This document shows, piece by piece, positions 39,066 through 48,071 of a DNA stretch of 64,000 nt. The notes beneath the pieces are model-generated. The model was not told the origin of the DNA and did no database searches. It was given only the letters and a program-made list of their open reading frames with translations. Numbering within the stretch: position 1 is the first letter of the stretch; every line of letters begins with the position of its first letter. A program made the translations under genes and the position numbers. The stretch comes from Chitinophagaceae bacterium (GTDB lineage: Bacteria > Bacteroidota > Bacteroidia > Chitinophagales > Chitinophagaceae): NCBI GenBank assembly GCA_016713085.1, contig JADJPV010000001.1:2005001-2069000 (forward strand), read 5' to 3'.

Positions 39066-39931
39066 TTACCAGCTGCTGAATCTGATTCCGAAGTTATAAG
39101 GTGTTTGTTCCAATCCGTTTTTGTGTAAGTTATTGAGAGCGTAACTGCCGTATAAGTTTACAACGCCTAAGTTTAATTCGCCAATGGCAGACAATTTCCA
39201 TGGTTCCAGGTTGAAATCATTCTTCACCTTTTCTTTTCCTCTCAGTTCACTTTTCATTTTCTGGCGGGCAGCATATAAATAACCTGCGCTTACACCTGCA
39301 CTGAAGCCATAAGTTCTTTTTCTTTTTGGTGCAAAGTTGAAGTTCAGCATCACTGGCAGTGTAATATAATCGGCTGCCAGTTTGTTTTTACTGAAAGAGG
39401 TAACCTGAGGATCTCTTTCGATAAAATTAATGGGATCGTAACGGTAGCGAATATTTTTTCATAACGGTAATTATTCAATTCAAGCCCCAACCCATATTTC
39501 AGGTTCAGCACATGTTCAATGAGATTCACCTTCTGCATAAAGAACCAGATATTTACATTGATTGATTTTCCATTGCGGATGCTCATTAAATCTTTTGTTC
39601 CTCCGGGGAAGAAGGCCTGTGCTGCTGCTGAACTGTAATTGGTTTGATCATTTACATTGGAAAAACCAAGATCAAAGATCATCCAGTTGGTGCTGACGTT
39701 TGATTTTTTGTACTCTTTGCGTTTTTTAATTTCAACGCTTACATCATCATCATCGTCGTCTTTGTCTTCTTTTGTTTTTTCTTCTTTCTTTTCTTTGCCA
39801 TCATGTTTTTTAATAATAATCATGTTGCCGACTTTGATGGTATCAGCACTTTGTGGTTTTGTCGTATCCGACTGGGCCATTCCTGCAAAGCACAAAACAA
39901 GGCCAAGCAAGGAGAGTAATAATTGCTTCAT
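39066..39931 (-). CDS. Outer-membrane beta-barrel protein (PorT-like), one missing base in T6 run 39454-39459
   Basis: Signal peptide at 1-19 (CFAGMAQ end), an acidic linker with five to six Asp in a row, then beta strands. The frame breaks after NNYRYEK; adding one base at 39454-39459 restores NIRYRYDPINFIERDPQVTS and AADYITLPVMLNFNFAPKRK, giving 288 residues ending in aromatic GIRFSSW, typical of an outer-membrane barrel. Third gene of the sigma operon, 21 nt after the anti-sigma-like gene, so it is probably a target or partner of that sigma/anti-sigma system. Confidence 0.78.
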
Positions 39932-39952
39932 AATAATTCTTTTAAATATTTT

Positions 39953-41020
39953 TTATTGAGTGTTTACTGCAAATACAGCAAAGCGTACTTCGGAGGCGTT
40001 TGACTGAATCCCGGTATTACGTTCAAACATCCGTTTTGCTTTTTTCACCATGCCTTTTAAACCGCTTCTGCGCTGACGTTCTTCTGTGAAAATGGCATTT
40101 TCATTTTCATCATTTATGTCATTGTTATACACGGTGGCTACTGTGTTTGTTACAGGTTGTACGGTTGAAGTTTCTATTTTGTTACTGGGAGTTAAAGAAA
40201 TTTTTTCAGGAGCAACAGTTACAGGTAAATCAACTTTAGCAGTAGCATTGTTTCCTTCAGTTGTTTGCTGAGTAATTTTTTGAGACTGTGCAGTTGCTGA
40301 ATTGTTATTTGTTAACCTGATATTTTTTGTCTTATTAACAGTAACAGTGCTGCTGTTGTGATTATCCTGAGGAATGATTGCAACTTCTTCTGCTGGTTCC
40401 TGCTCAAGTGTTTTTTTGATAATTCCTTTTACTGAATTTGGATCATCAGTATTTTTCTTCTCTGTTTGAACTGATGGATTTTGTGCAAGCGGTTTGCCAT
40501 TGTCAGCCGATTTATCAATCATCAGCCACATAGCCGTTCCCAACAATACAATCACTGCTGCAGCGGCGGCCCATCTTCTTGCAGAAGTACCCATATAAAA
40601 TACTCTTGCAGGCTGGGCTTCTTTATACAATAATGATTTATCAGGAAATACAATTGACTTGTCTGCTTCAAATGTGCTGCGTTTGAGCCATTGAACTTCT
40701 TTTTGTAAAAGAGGACTTTCAACAATCGCCTGCTCAACTGCTTTTTGTTCATCGGCTCTTAATTCATTATCGATGTATAAAAGAAGTTGTTCTTCACTGA
40801 TGGAGCTTTCTTCCTCAACAGGTTTTAATAAAGAAGTAATAAACTTGGCATCTAATTTTTCATCAGCAGTAAATATGCTTTGCTGAATCAGGTTGAATTC
40901 TTCCTGCAGATCAGGATTAACGGCCACAAAAGCTTCCACAATTTTCCGCTGACCGGCTGACAATTCATTGTCAACATACAGCAGGAAAAATTCTTCGTAA
41001 TTATGGCGATTAATATTCAT
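39953..41020 (-). CDS. Anti-sigma-like membrane protein with duplicated N-terminal domain
   Basis: 355 residues. Two related helical domains stand at the N-terminus, about 8-50 (FFLLYVDNELSAGQRKIVEA) and 77-118 (QLLLYIDNELRADEQKAVEQ), then one membrane helix near 150-170, then a periplasmic Asn/Thr/Lys-rich region and a basic C-terminal stretch (GLKGMVKKAKRMFERNTG). Position directly after an ECF sigma gene (16 nt) and this topology argue for an anti-sigma factor. It lacks the HxxxCxxC zinc site of classic ZAS domains. Duplicated sigma-binding domains are uncommon; see findings. Confidence 0.75.
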   Translation of the reverse strand: MNINRHNYEEFFLLYVDNELSAGQRKIVEAFVAVNPDLQEEFNLIQQSIFTADEKLDAKFITSLLKPVEEESSISEEQLLLYIDNELRADEQKAVEQAIVESPLLQKEVQWLKRSTFEADKSIVFPDKSLLYKEAQPARVFYMGTSARRWAAAAAVIVLLGTAMWLMIDKSADNGKPLAQNPSVQTEKKNTDDPNSVKGIIKKTLEQEPAEEVAIIPQDNHNSSTVTVNKTKNIRLTNNNSATAQSQKITQQTTEGNNATAKVDLPVTVAPEKISLTPSNKIETSTVQPVTNTVATVYNNDINDENENAIFTEERQRRSGLKGMVKKAKRMFERNTGIQSNASEVRFAVFAVNTQ

Positions 41021-41036
41021 TTTTCTGGATTTAGGG

Positions 41037-41522
41037 TTACATCACATTTTCAATACTCACTAAATAATTTTTCAATTGTAAACGGGCTCTGTGCAAATAA
41101 ACCTTCACCTGGCTTTCGTTCAATCCCGTTATTTCTCCAATTTCATCGTAACTGTATCCTTCATAATCTTTCAGTAAAACCAAACTCCTGGCTGTTTCAC
41201 TTAACCTGGCCAGCGCATCTTCCAGCACTTTTTTCATACTGTGCTGCGGCCTGTCCTGAATTCTTACTTCTTCTTTAAATTCATCTCTCAACGTTACCCG
41301 TTTGTGTTTACGGATATGGTCGATCATTTGGTTGTAGGCAATGGTAAAGAGGTAAGATTTGCTCCGCTCATTTTCTACATTGTCTTTATTGATCCAGAGC
41401 TTTTCAAAAGCGCTCTGCACCACATCCCGTGAATCTTCTTCATGCCCCAAATTCTTGAGGATGAAGCGGTATACGTTGTCAGCATACCTGGTCACACATT
41501 CATTATATTCTCTGGCGGTCAT
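41037..41522 (-). CDS. ECF-family RNA polymerase sigma factor
   Basis: 161 residues: sigma region 2 (YRFILKNLGHEEDSRDVVQS, AFEKLWINKDN) and region 4 (ARSLVLLKDYEGYSYDEIGE, ITGLNESQVKVYLHRARLQL), with no region 3, as in ECF (group 4) factors. It directs RNA polymerase to the promoters of a specific regulon, in response to release from the anti-sigma protein encoded downstream. The start ATG 41522 follows the family N-terminus (MTAREYNECVTRYADNVYRF). First gene of a three-gene operon. Confidence 0.93.
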   Translation of the reverse strand: MTAREYNECVTRYADNVYRFILKNLGHEEDSRDVVQSAFEKLWINKDNVENERSKSYLFTIAYNQMIDHIRKHKRVTLRDEFKEEVRIQDRPQHSMKKVLEDALARLSETARSLVLLKDYEGYSYDEIGEITGLNESQVKVYLHRARLQLKNYLVSIENVM

Positions 41523-41607
41523 AATTCAGTTAGTGATCAGTAATGATAGGTTCAATCTCCAGTATTACGGACACCGGAGCTAAAAGTTACAAGTTCTTAA
41601 AAAAAGT

Positions 41608-41799
41608 TTAGAGATTCCCTGAAAAGGAGTCGAAAATATAGAAACCTGTTTGCGGAATGGCCTGTGGCTTGGTTTCGCAGGTTTTACTGCATTTGGGGGA
41701 AACGATCTTTTTCTTGCTTACAGGTGCGGCATAAAGGATAACCCAGGCTGTAATTGCAACCAGGAATAAAGCGCCGATGGTTAGAAATTGTTTTCTCAT
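41608..41799 (-). CDS. Short exported/membrane-anchored hypothetical protein
   Basis: 63 residues: one N-terminal membrane helix (LTIGALFLVAITAWVILY) and a basic, Cys-containing tail (KKKIVSPKCSKTCETKPQ). It lies between the sigma operon and kbl, on the minus strand. No family is recognised. The strong signal-anchor, ATG start and compact length support a real gene, but there is no other evidence. Confidence 0.5.
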   Translation of the reverse strand: MRKQFLTIGALFLVAITAWVILYAAPVSKKKIVSPKCSKTCETKPQAIPQTGFYIFDSFSGNL

Positions 41800-41920
41800 A
41801 ATTCACCTGTTTTAGAGATTAGACGAAGGTAGAATGAAAAATGTTACAGTGCAACCACATAATTATGTGAATTTGTTAAACATGTAACCGATTACGCATT
41901 TTTCAACCCGTCAATCCCCC

Positions 41921-41928
41921 TATTTTTG
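41921..41928 (+). promoter_or_regulatory. Bacteroidota -7 element before kbl
   Basis: TATTTTTG matches TAnnTTTG and ends 18 nt before the kbl ATG. No strong -33 partner is seen at the proper distance. Confidence 0.45.
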
Positions 41929-41946
41929 TCAGCTAAAACTTAGTGT

Positions 41947-43143
41947 ATGAATGAGAAAATGGTACAAAGAGTAGCTGCTGAGCTGGAGGAAATCAAGGCG
42001 AACGGGCTGTTTAAAAAAGAAAGAATCATTGAAAGTGCCCAAGGCCCGGAAATCAGGGTAAACGGGAAAAATGTACTCAACTTTTGTGCGAATAACTATC
42101 TCGGTCTGTCTTCTCACCCAAAAGTAATTGAGGCGGCTAAGAAATATATTGACCTGCGTGGATATGGCATGAGCAGTGTTCGCTTTATCTGCGGCACACA
42201 GGATATACATAAAGAGCTGGAAGCCAAAATTTCTAAATTTCTCGGAACAGAGGATACTATCCTATATGCTGCGGCTTTTGATGCCAATGGGGGTGTATTT
42301 GAACCATTGTTTGGCGAAGAAGATGCCATCATCAGCGATGCCTTGAACCATGCAAGCATTATTGACGGAGTGCGTTTGTGCAAGGCTCAGCGTTTCCGGT
42401 ACGAACATAATAATATGGACGACCTGGAAGCTAAATTGATTGAATCAGCCGGAGCCAGAAGCAGGGTAATTGTAACCGACGGCAGCTTCAGTATGGATGG
42501 AACTATTGCCCAGTTGGATAAGATTGTTATGCTTGCCGAAAAATATGATGCTGCAATAATGGTGGATGAATGTCACTCAAGCGGGTTCCTTGGTAAAACC
42601 GGAAGAGGTACTCATGAGTATCGTGGAGTGATGGGTAAGATTGATATCATTACCGGTACATTAGGCAAGGCTTTGGGCGGCGCAAGCGGCGGATTTACCA
42701 GTGGCCGTAAAGAAGTGATTGAAATGCTCCGCCAACGTTCAAGACCATATTTGTTTTCAAACACATTGGCACCAAGCATAGTGGGAGCTTCCATTGCAGT
42801 GATGGATTTATTGAGTGAAACAACTGAACTGAGAGATCAGTTAGAAGTAAACACAAAATATTTCAGAAGCAAGATGACTGCAGCCGGTTTTGATATTAAG
42901 CCCGGTGAACATCCTATTGTACCGATTATGTTATATGATGCAGTTGTTGCACAAAACTTTGCTGCAAGGTTGCTGGAAGAAGGGATTTATGTAATTGGAT
43001 TCTTTTTTCCGGTTGTGGCAAAAGGACAGGCAAGAATAAGGGTGCAGTTAAGTGCGGCTCATGAAAAACAGCACTTGGATAAAGCTATTGCAGCCTTTAC
43101 AAAAGTTGGGAAAGAATTGGGTGTATTGAAAGTAACTGTGTAA
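41947..43143 (+). CDS. kbl: Glycine C-acetyltransferase (2-amino-3-ketobutyrate CoA ligase)
   Basis: 398 residues, the usual Kbl length. The PLP lysine is Lys241 in TGTLGKALGGASGG; other family blocks are NFCANNYLGLSSHP, GYGMSSVRFICGTQDIHK, LNHASIIDG (His stacking on PLP) and DECHSSGFLG. It cleaves 2-amino-3-ketobutyrate with CoA to glycine and acetyl-CoA in threonine breakdown; the closely related serine palmitoyltransferase and KBL-like enzymes share the fold, but the sequence is closest to Kbl. No tdh gene is visible in the window. Confidence 0.93.
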   Translation: MNEKMVQRVAAELEEIKANGLFKKERIIESAQGPEIRVNGKNVLNFCANNYLGLSSHPKVIEAAKKYIDLRGYGMSSVRFICGTQDIHKELEAKISKFLGTEDTILYAAAFDANGGVFEPLFGEEDAIISDALNHASIIDGVRLCKAQRFRYEHNNMDDLEAKLIESAGARSRVIVTDGSFSMDGTIAQLDKIVMLAEKYDAAIMVDECHSSGFLGKTGRGTHEYRGVMGKIDIITGTLGKALGGASGGFTSGRKEVIEMLRQRSRPYLFSNTLAPSIVGASIAVMDLLSETTELRDQLEVNTKYFRSKMTAAGFDIKPGEHPIVPIMLYDAVVAQNFAARLLEEGIYVIGFFFPVVAKGQARIRVQLSAAHEKQHLDKAIAAFTKVGKELGVLKVTV

Positions 43144-43197
43144 ACTGCTCATGTATCGACTTTATTTATTTCCTGGCTATTGACATTCATTCTACTT

Positions 43198-43205
43198 TAC
43201 TTTTG
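43198..43205 (+). promoter_or_regulatory. Candidate -7 element before the beta-lactamase gene
   Basis: TACTTTTG matches TAnnTTTG, 15 nt before ATG 43221. A TTGACA at 43180-43185 lies 15 bp upstream, shorter than the usual spacing, so the -33 assignment is weak. Confidence 0.45.
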
Positions 43206-43220
43206 TGCAAAATCTTAACT

Positions 43221-44029
43221 ATGCGTTTTATCTCTGTTGTTGCAGTTGCGTTTTTATTCCTGTTTAACTCTTGTTCCATCAACAACTTTACGATTGACAA
43301 TGACCTGAAGAAATATTTCGATCAGTATAAAGTAACCGGAACATTTGCTTTGCTTGATAACGGGCAGGGGCATTTCACTATTTATGATTCGGCTAATTAC
43401 AGGAAACGTTTTTTACCTGCATCTACTTTCAAAATTGTTAACTCACTTATTGGACTGGAGACAGGAAAAATATTTGATGAAAAATGCTGATTAAATGGGA
43501 TGGTGTGGAAAGATGGGTGAAAGACTGGAACCAGGATTTAACCATGGAACAGGCGTTTAAACTTTCTTCTTTACCCTATTTCCAGGAAGTAGCACGGAGA
43601 ATTGGAAAAGATACCATGCAGCAATGGATCGACAGTTTGCAATATGGCAATAAAAATATCAGTGGACCGGTTGATTCTTTCTGGATCAACAATGCGCTGA
43701 AAATTTCACCCGATGAACAGTTGGGATTGGTAAAAAGGTTATACTTTGAACAGTTACCTTTTCAGAAACGCACCCAGCAGGTTGTTCGTAAAGTGATGCT
43801 GATGGAAGATAACAGCCTGTACAAACTGAGTTACAAAACAGGCTGGGGCTTTGATGAAAAAGGTGAGAATATTGGCTGGGTAGTTGGATGGATTGAAGAA
43901 AACCGCCACCCTTATTTCTTTGTGTTAATGGTTCAAACTCCTGATAAAAATTACCCCATGTTCAAAAACAGGATGGATCTGCTGAAAGCAATTCTGAAGC
44001 ATTATGAGTTTATGGAGGGGAAGAAATAG
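43221..44029 (+). CDS. Class D (OXA-like) beta-lactamase, lipoprotein, one missing A at 43480-43484
   Basis: Lipoprotein signal from ATG 43221 (MRFISVVAVAFLFLFNSC, Cys18). The active-site S-x-x-K is PASTFK, Ser68 and Lys71. After IFDEK the frame is lost; one A added at 43480-43484 gives MLIKWDGVERWVKDWNQDLT and the rest: a second motif S-S-L in KLSSLPYFQEVARRIG (S-x-V in most class D), QYGN, and KTG in YKTGWGFDEKG. The restored protein has 269 residues. It hydrolyses beta-lactams at the periplasmic face; the normal host phylum carries such intrinsic chromosomal OXA enzymes. The substrate range cannot be predicted. Confidence 0.87.
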
Positions 44030-44036
44030 TCAATCG

Positions 44037-44117
44037 CCAATAAGCAATTTTTAATAAGCAATAGATATTTACAGGACGTTCTTGCTTGCCTGTTATATAT
44101 TGCCAATTGCTTATTGG
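44037..44117. repeat. 81-bp element with 13-bp terminal inverted repeats
   Basis: ccaataagcaatt (44037-44049) is exactly complementary to 44105-44117. An internal direct copy (taataagcaat, 44052-44062) and a small acagg/cctgt stem at 44071-44093 lie between. It is AT-rich with no coding capacity. It may be a terminator-like hairpin for the beta-lactamase gene or a MITE-like intergenic repeat; there is no T-tract after the right arm. Confidence 0.55.
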
Positions 44118-44190
44118 AAAAACTGGCTTAACTTTTGTTTAAAAGCATCTGTACTCATAATCCATTATCTTGTAATCTGAAACTGTAGCC

Positions 44191-45186
44191 TTGTTTTCCT
44201 TCGCACATATCGAATATCTGTTATTGCTGGTATTACTCATTCCGGCAGTAATTTTCTTTGTGCTCAACCGAAGGTGGAAGAAGAAAACAAAAAAGAAAAT
44301 CGGTGATGATCAACTGGTAAATATTTTAACCGCCAATCATTCAGCAAAGAAATTCTCAACGAAATTTTATTTGATTCTGGCCGCCATGGCTTTTACTGCT
44401 TTAGGGGCTGCCAATCTGCGAAGTGCAGGAAAAGCGGAAGATGTAAACCGCAAAGGAAGGGATATCGTTATTGCAATGGATGTAAGCAAGAGTATGCTGG
44501 CTGACGACATTAGACCCAACCGTCTTGAAAAATCAAAACAGTTCGTTAGTAAATTATTAGAGCAGTTGCCCGACGACAGAATTGCATTGATCTGGTTTGC
44601 AGGCAAAGCATATCTGCCCATGCCATTAACAGCCGATCAGGGTGCTGCCAACCTGTTTGTACAATCTGCCGCACCCGATGCTGTGCCAACACAGGGAACA
44701 GTAATTGGTGAAGCATTGCGACTGGCTGCAGAAAGTTTTCCGCAGCAGGGTAAACGTTATAAAGTTGTGTTGCTGATCACAGATGGGGAAGATCATGATG
44801 AATCAGCACTCACCATGGCAAAGCAATTAAAAGACAGGGGCATTTTATTAATTGCAATCGGACTGGGAACTGTTGAAGGAAGTGCAATTACAGAACCCGG
44901 AACAACTGAGTACAAGAAAGATAAAGACGGACAAACTGTTATTACAAAGCTCAACGAAACCTTATTGAAACAGATGGCTGTTACCAACGGCGGTTTATAT
45001 GGTAACATGCAGAACACTGAGGCTTTATTAAAAGAAGTAACAGCGGTAATTGATCAGCTCGAAAAGAAAGGCACTGACGGTGAAGTAAGTAATACCAACT
45101 ACAATAATTATTTCATCTGGTTTCTTGCACTGGCTTTATTATTGCTCATGATTGAAACATTCATCAGCGAACGGAAAACAACATGA
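44191..45186 (+). CDS. von Willebrand A domain membrane protein (BatA/BatB type)
   Basis: 331 residues from a TTG start at 44191 (first residues MFSFAHIEYLLLLV); no ATG fits. Two helices flank the N-terminal basic loop, then a vWA domain (about 85-300) with a MIDAS motif AMDVSKSML (D-x-S-x-S), Thr in GTVIGEALR and ITDGEDHDE, then a final membrane helix near the C-terminus. The pattern matches BatA/BatB of the Bacteroidota aerotolerance operon, membrane proteins of stress tolerance. The following TPR gene overlaps it by ATGA (45183-45186). No second vWA gene is present here. Confidence 0.85.
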   Translation: MFSFAHIEYLLLLVLLIPAVIFFVLNRRWKKKTKKKIGDDQLVNILTANHSAKKFSTKFYLILAAMAFTALGAANLRSAGKAEDVNRKGRDIVIAMDVSKSMLADDIRPNRLEKSKQFVSKLLEQLPDDRIALIWFAGKAYLPMPLTADQGAANLFVQSAAPDAVPTQGTVIGEALRLAAESFPQQGKRYKVVLLITDGEDHDESALTMAKQLKDRGILLIAIGLGTVEGSAITEPGTTEYKKDKDGQTVITKLNETLLKQMAVTNGGLYGNMQNTEALLKEVTAVIDQLEKKGTDGEVSNTNYNNYFIWFLALALLLLMIETFISERKTT

Positions 45187-45818
45187 AGATTTTTCTGACG
45201 ATACTATCTCTTTTCTTTTCAGCAATTGCCTTTGCCCAAAATGGTGAAGTAGTAAAGGGCAACCGTTTTTTTAAAGACGGGAACTACGATAAAGCAGAAG
45301 AGTCTTACCTGAAAGCGATCAATAAAAAACCGAACACGATTGCACAGTTCAACCTCGGGAATACTTTATATAAAAAGGAAAAAACAGAAGATGCCATTAA
45401 ATCATTTGATGAAGCATCAGCCAATGCAACAGAGCCTGAAATGAAAGCAAAGGCTTTGTATAATAAAGGGGTGTTGTATCATAAAGACAATAAACTTAAT
45501 GATGCCATTACTGCTTATAAAGAAGCTTTGCGTTTAACACCGGATGATGTTGAGATCAGAAAAAACCTTCAACTCGCCTAGAGAGCCAAAAAACAACAGG
45601 AGCCTCAGCAGAATAAAAAAGATAAACCGAAGGAACAAAAGCCTAAAGAAGAAAAGAAAGAAAAGGAACAGCCACAACAGCCCAAGCCTCAGAAAAGTAA
45701 ACTCACCAAAAAGCAGGCTGAACAATACCTCAAAGCCCTTGAACAGAAAGAAAAGCAACTCCAGGAGAAAATGCAGAAAAAAACCGGCGTTCCAAGTCAG
45801 CCCGAGAAAGACTGGTAA
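45183..45818 (+). CDS. BatC-like TPR protein with in-frame TAG at 45579-45581
   Basis: Signal peptide (MKIFLTILSLFFSAIAFAQ), then TPR repeats (QFNLGNTLYKKEKTEDAIKS, ALYNKGVLYHKDNKLNDAIT). The frame reaches VEIRKNLQLA and then TAG. After the TAG the same frame stays open for 78 codons with a low-complexity Lys/Gln/Pro/Glu-rich tail (RAKKQQEPQQNKKDKPKEQK) ending GVPSQPEKDW at 45818. This highly charged tail is usual in BatC-like TPR proteins, so the stop is probably a base error or a nonsense change. Restored length is 211 residues. It is coupled to the vWA gene and probably works with it. Confidence 0.75.
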
Positions 45819-45829
45819 ATAATTTGGAG

Positions 45830-45969
45830 ATTCACCAATTTGAAGATTTGGAAATTAATTTCCTTATTGTAAGCTTATCTCAAACCTTAGAGCAGTTTCT
45901 TTGTTAAATTTGCCTGCGGATGAATCAGTGCGTTATGTTGTTCATTTCCAAATTGGCGAATTTTCAAAT
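45830..45969. repeat. Imperfect inverted repeat upstream of ispG
   Basis: The left half (45830-45855, attcaccaatttg...ggaaat) and the right half (45944-45969, atttccaaattggcgaat...) are complementary except for a 7-nt insertion and single changes, separated by about 88 nt without a supported gene. It may be a decayed MITE-like intergenic repeat. Its right arm ends 9 nt before the ispG ATG. Confidence 0.45.
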
Positions 45970-45978
45970 TTTCAAATC

Positions 45979-48009
45979 ATGTTTCTTTATACTCCTTCCT
46001 TAACTGATTATAAAAGACTGCCGACAAAAGAAGTAAAAGTGGGTGACCTGCTGCTCGGAAATTTTAATCCGATCAGGGTTCAAACGATGACCACAACCGA
46101 TACGATGGATACCATTGCAACAGTTGAACAGAGTATCCGTTGCATAGAAGCAGGTGCTGAACTGGTTCGTATAACAGCGCCGTCAAAAAAAGATGCGGAA
46201 AATTTACTCAATATTAAAAACGAATTACGCAAACGTGGCTATAACACACCGTTAGTTGCTGATATTCATTTTACACCTAATGCTGCTGAAGTTGCTGCAA
46301 GGATCATTGAAAAAGTGAGAGTAAACCCCGGCAACTACGTTGACAAGAAAAAATTTGAACAGATTGATTATACCGATGCAGAATATGTAGAGGAGATTGA
46401 ACGTATCCGTGAACGCTTTACTCCGTTGGTGAAAATTTGCAAAGAGTATGGAACAGCGATGCGTATTGGAACTAATCATGGTTCATTAAGTGACAGGATC
46501 ATGAGCCGTTATGGTGATACAGCTATTGGTATGGTGGAAAGCGCTATGGAATTTCTGCGCATTGCCCGTGCAGAAAGTTATCACAACATTGTATTGAGTA
46601 TGAAGAGCAGTAACCCGCAGGTAATGGTGCAGGCTTACCGTTTGCTCATCAGTCACATGATGGATGAATTCAATGAAGCCTATCCATTGCACCTTGGAGT
46701 TACAGAAGCAGGTGATGGTGAAGACGGAAGGGTGAAAAGTGCAGCAGGTATTGGAACATTGCTTGAAGATGGTATTGGCGATACGGTTCGTGTAAGTTTA
46801 ACAGAAGATCCTGAATTTGAAATCCCTGTGTGCAGGGATTTAGTGAAAAGATATCTGCCGGGAAAGGAAAAGGTAAAAGTTGAAAGTAAGATCCCTGTTA
46901 TTGAGCAGCTACCTTATTCCCCATTCGAATATAAACGCAGAGAAACATTTGCAGTATCGAATATTGGTGGAAAGCAGGTTCCTGTTGTAATTGCAGATCT
47001 GAGTAAATTAAAAAACATCACGCCCAAAGAATTGGAAAGAGTTGGTTATAAATATGACGAAGCAACTGATAAGTGGACGATAGGTGACATGGCTGCTGAT
47101 TATATTTTCATTGCTCATCAGAAATTGAATTTTGAATTGCCGGGAACATTGAAAGTGATCGTTTATCCTGAAGCAAGGATTGAATCAAACTCAACCGTTG
47201 CCGGTGAAGAAAAATATTTTCCCATTTTCATGGACAGCGGATATGCTGAAGCAGAATCAAAAAGTGAGGTACTGAATTTTGTAATGATCGATTGTTACAA
47301 TGACGAAACACCACTCAATGATTATACTTACCTGGATGCATTGGCAAATGATCCAACAGTTGTGCTTTGTTTAAGCAGCACTAACCAAAACGCCATGCAG
47401 AGTGTACGGAGAATGTTGATTGAGCTGATGAACCGCAACATTAAAAACCCGGTTGTGTTAATGACCGACAGTAATTGGCAAACTGCTGATGAACACCTCA
47501 TTCACTATTCAACTGAATGCGGGGCGTTGTTACTGGATGGTATGGGTGATGGTCTTTCACTTGGTATGAGCAGCAAAAGTTATGAGCAGCAGGCAGCAAG
47601 CAGTGCCAATGCAAGCGGCAGGAATTATTTAAGTAACCTCACACCGGAACAGTTTATCAATAATACGGCCTTTACTATTTTACAGGCAACACGTACAAGA
47701 ATTTCCAAAACAGAATATATTTCCTGCCCCAGTTGCGGAAGAACATTATTTGATTTGCAGGAAACAACAGCAAAGATCCGTTCTGTTACCAATCATCTCA
47801 AAGGAGTAAAAATTGCAATTATGGGATGCATCGTTAATGGCCCCGGTGAAATGGCTGATGCTGATTTTGGTTATGTAGGAAGCGGTCCCGGTAAGATCAC
47901 TTTATACAGGGGAAAAGAAATTGTAAAACGTAATGTAGACAGTGAAGTGGCGGTGAATGAACTCATCGGTTTATTAAAAGAAAGCGATGCCTGGGTTGAA
48001 CCGGCATAA
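45979..48009 (+). CDS. ispG: 4-hydroxy-3-methylbut-2-en-1-yl diphosphate synthase, long form
   Basis: 676 residues from ATG 45979 (MFLYTPSLTDYKRLPTKEVK); the open frame from 45901 falls in the repeat and has no family match. It reduces MEcPP to HMBPP in the MEP isoprenoid pathway. The 4Fe-4S ligands are Cys583, Cys586, Cys617 and Glu624 (CPSCGRTLFD, GCIVNGPGEMADADFGYVG), with the spacing of the E. coli enzyme. The long insert of about 270 residues between barrel and reductase domains is the type also seen in Bacteroidota, chlamydiae and plants. A TIM barrel start (RVQTMTTTDTMDTIATVEQ) is visible. Confidence 0.95.
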   Translation: MFLYTPSLTDYKRLPTKEVKVGDLLLGNFNPIRVQTMTTTDTMDTIATVEQSIRCIEAGAELVRITAPSKKDAENLLNIKNELRKRGYNTPLVADIHFTPNAAEVAARIIEKVRVNPGNYVDKKKFEQIDYTDAEYVEEIERIRERFTPLVKICKEYGTAMRIGTNHGSLSDRIMSRYGDTAIGMVESAMEFLRIARAESYHNIVLSMKSSNPQVMVQAYRLLISHMMDEFNEAYPLHLGVTEAGDGEDGRVKSAAGIGTLLEDGIGDTVRVSLTEDPEFEIPVCRDLVKRYLPGKEKVKVESKIPVIEQLPYSPFEYKRRETFAVSNIGGKQVPVVIADLSKLKNITPKELERVGYKYDEATDKWTIGDMAADYIFIAHQKLNFELPGTLKVIVYPEARIESNSTVAGEEKYFPIFMDSGYAEAESKSEVLNFVMIDCYNDETPLNDYTYLDALANDPTVVLCLSSTNQNAMQSVRRMLIELMNRNIKNPVVLMTDSNWQTADEHLIHYSTECGALLLDGMGDGLSLGMSSKSYEQQAASSANASGRNYLSNLTPEQFINNTAFTILQATRTRISKTEYISCPSCGRTLFDLQETTAKIRSVTNHLKGVKIAIMGCIVNGPGEMADADFGYVGSGPGKITLYRGKEIVKRNVDSEVAVNELIGLLKESDAWVEPA

Positions 48010-48071
48010 TATATCTTTACAACACAATCATAAATTATAACCTGCTGTATTTGCACTCTAAAACTAAAACC

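Noticed and set aside
45544..45822. 92-residue open frame on the plus strand
   Set aside because: It is a Lys/Arg/Ser-rich shadow of the charged tail of the BatC-like gene, in another frame.
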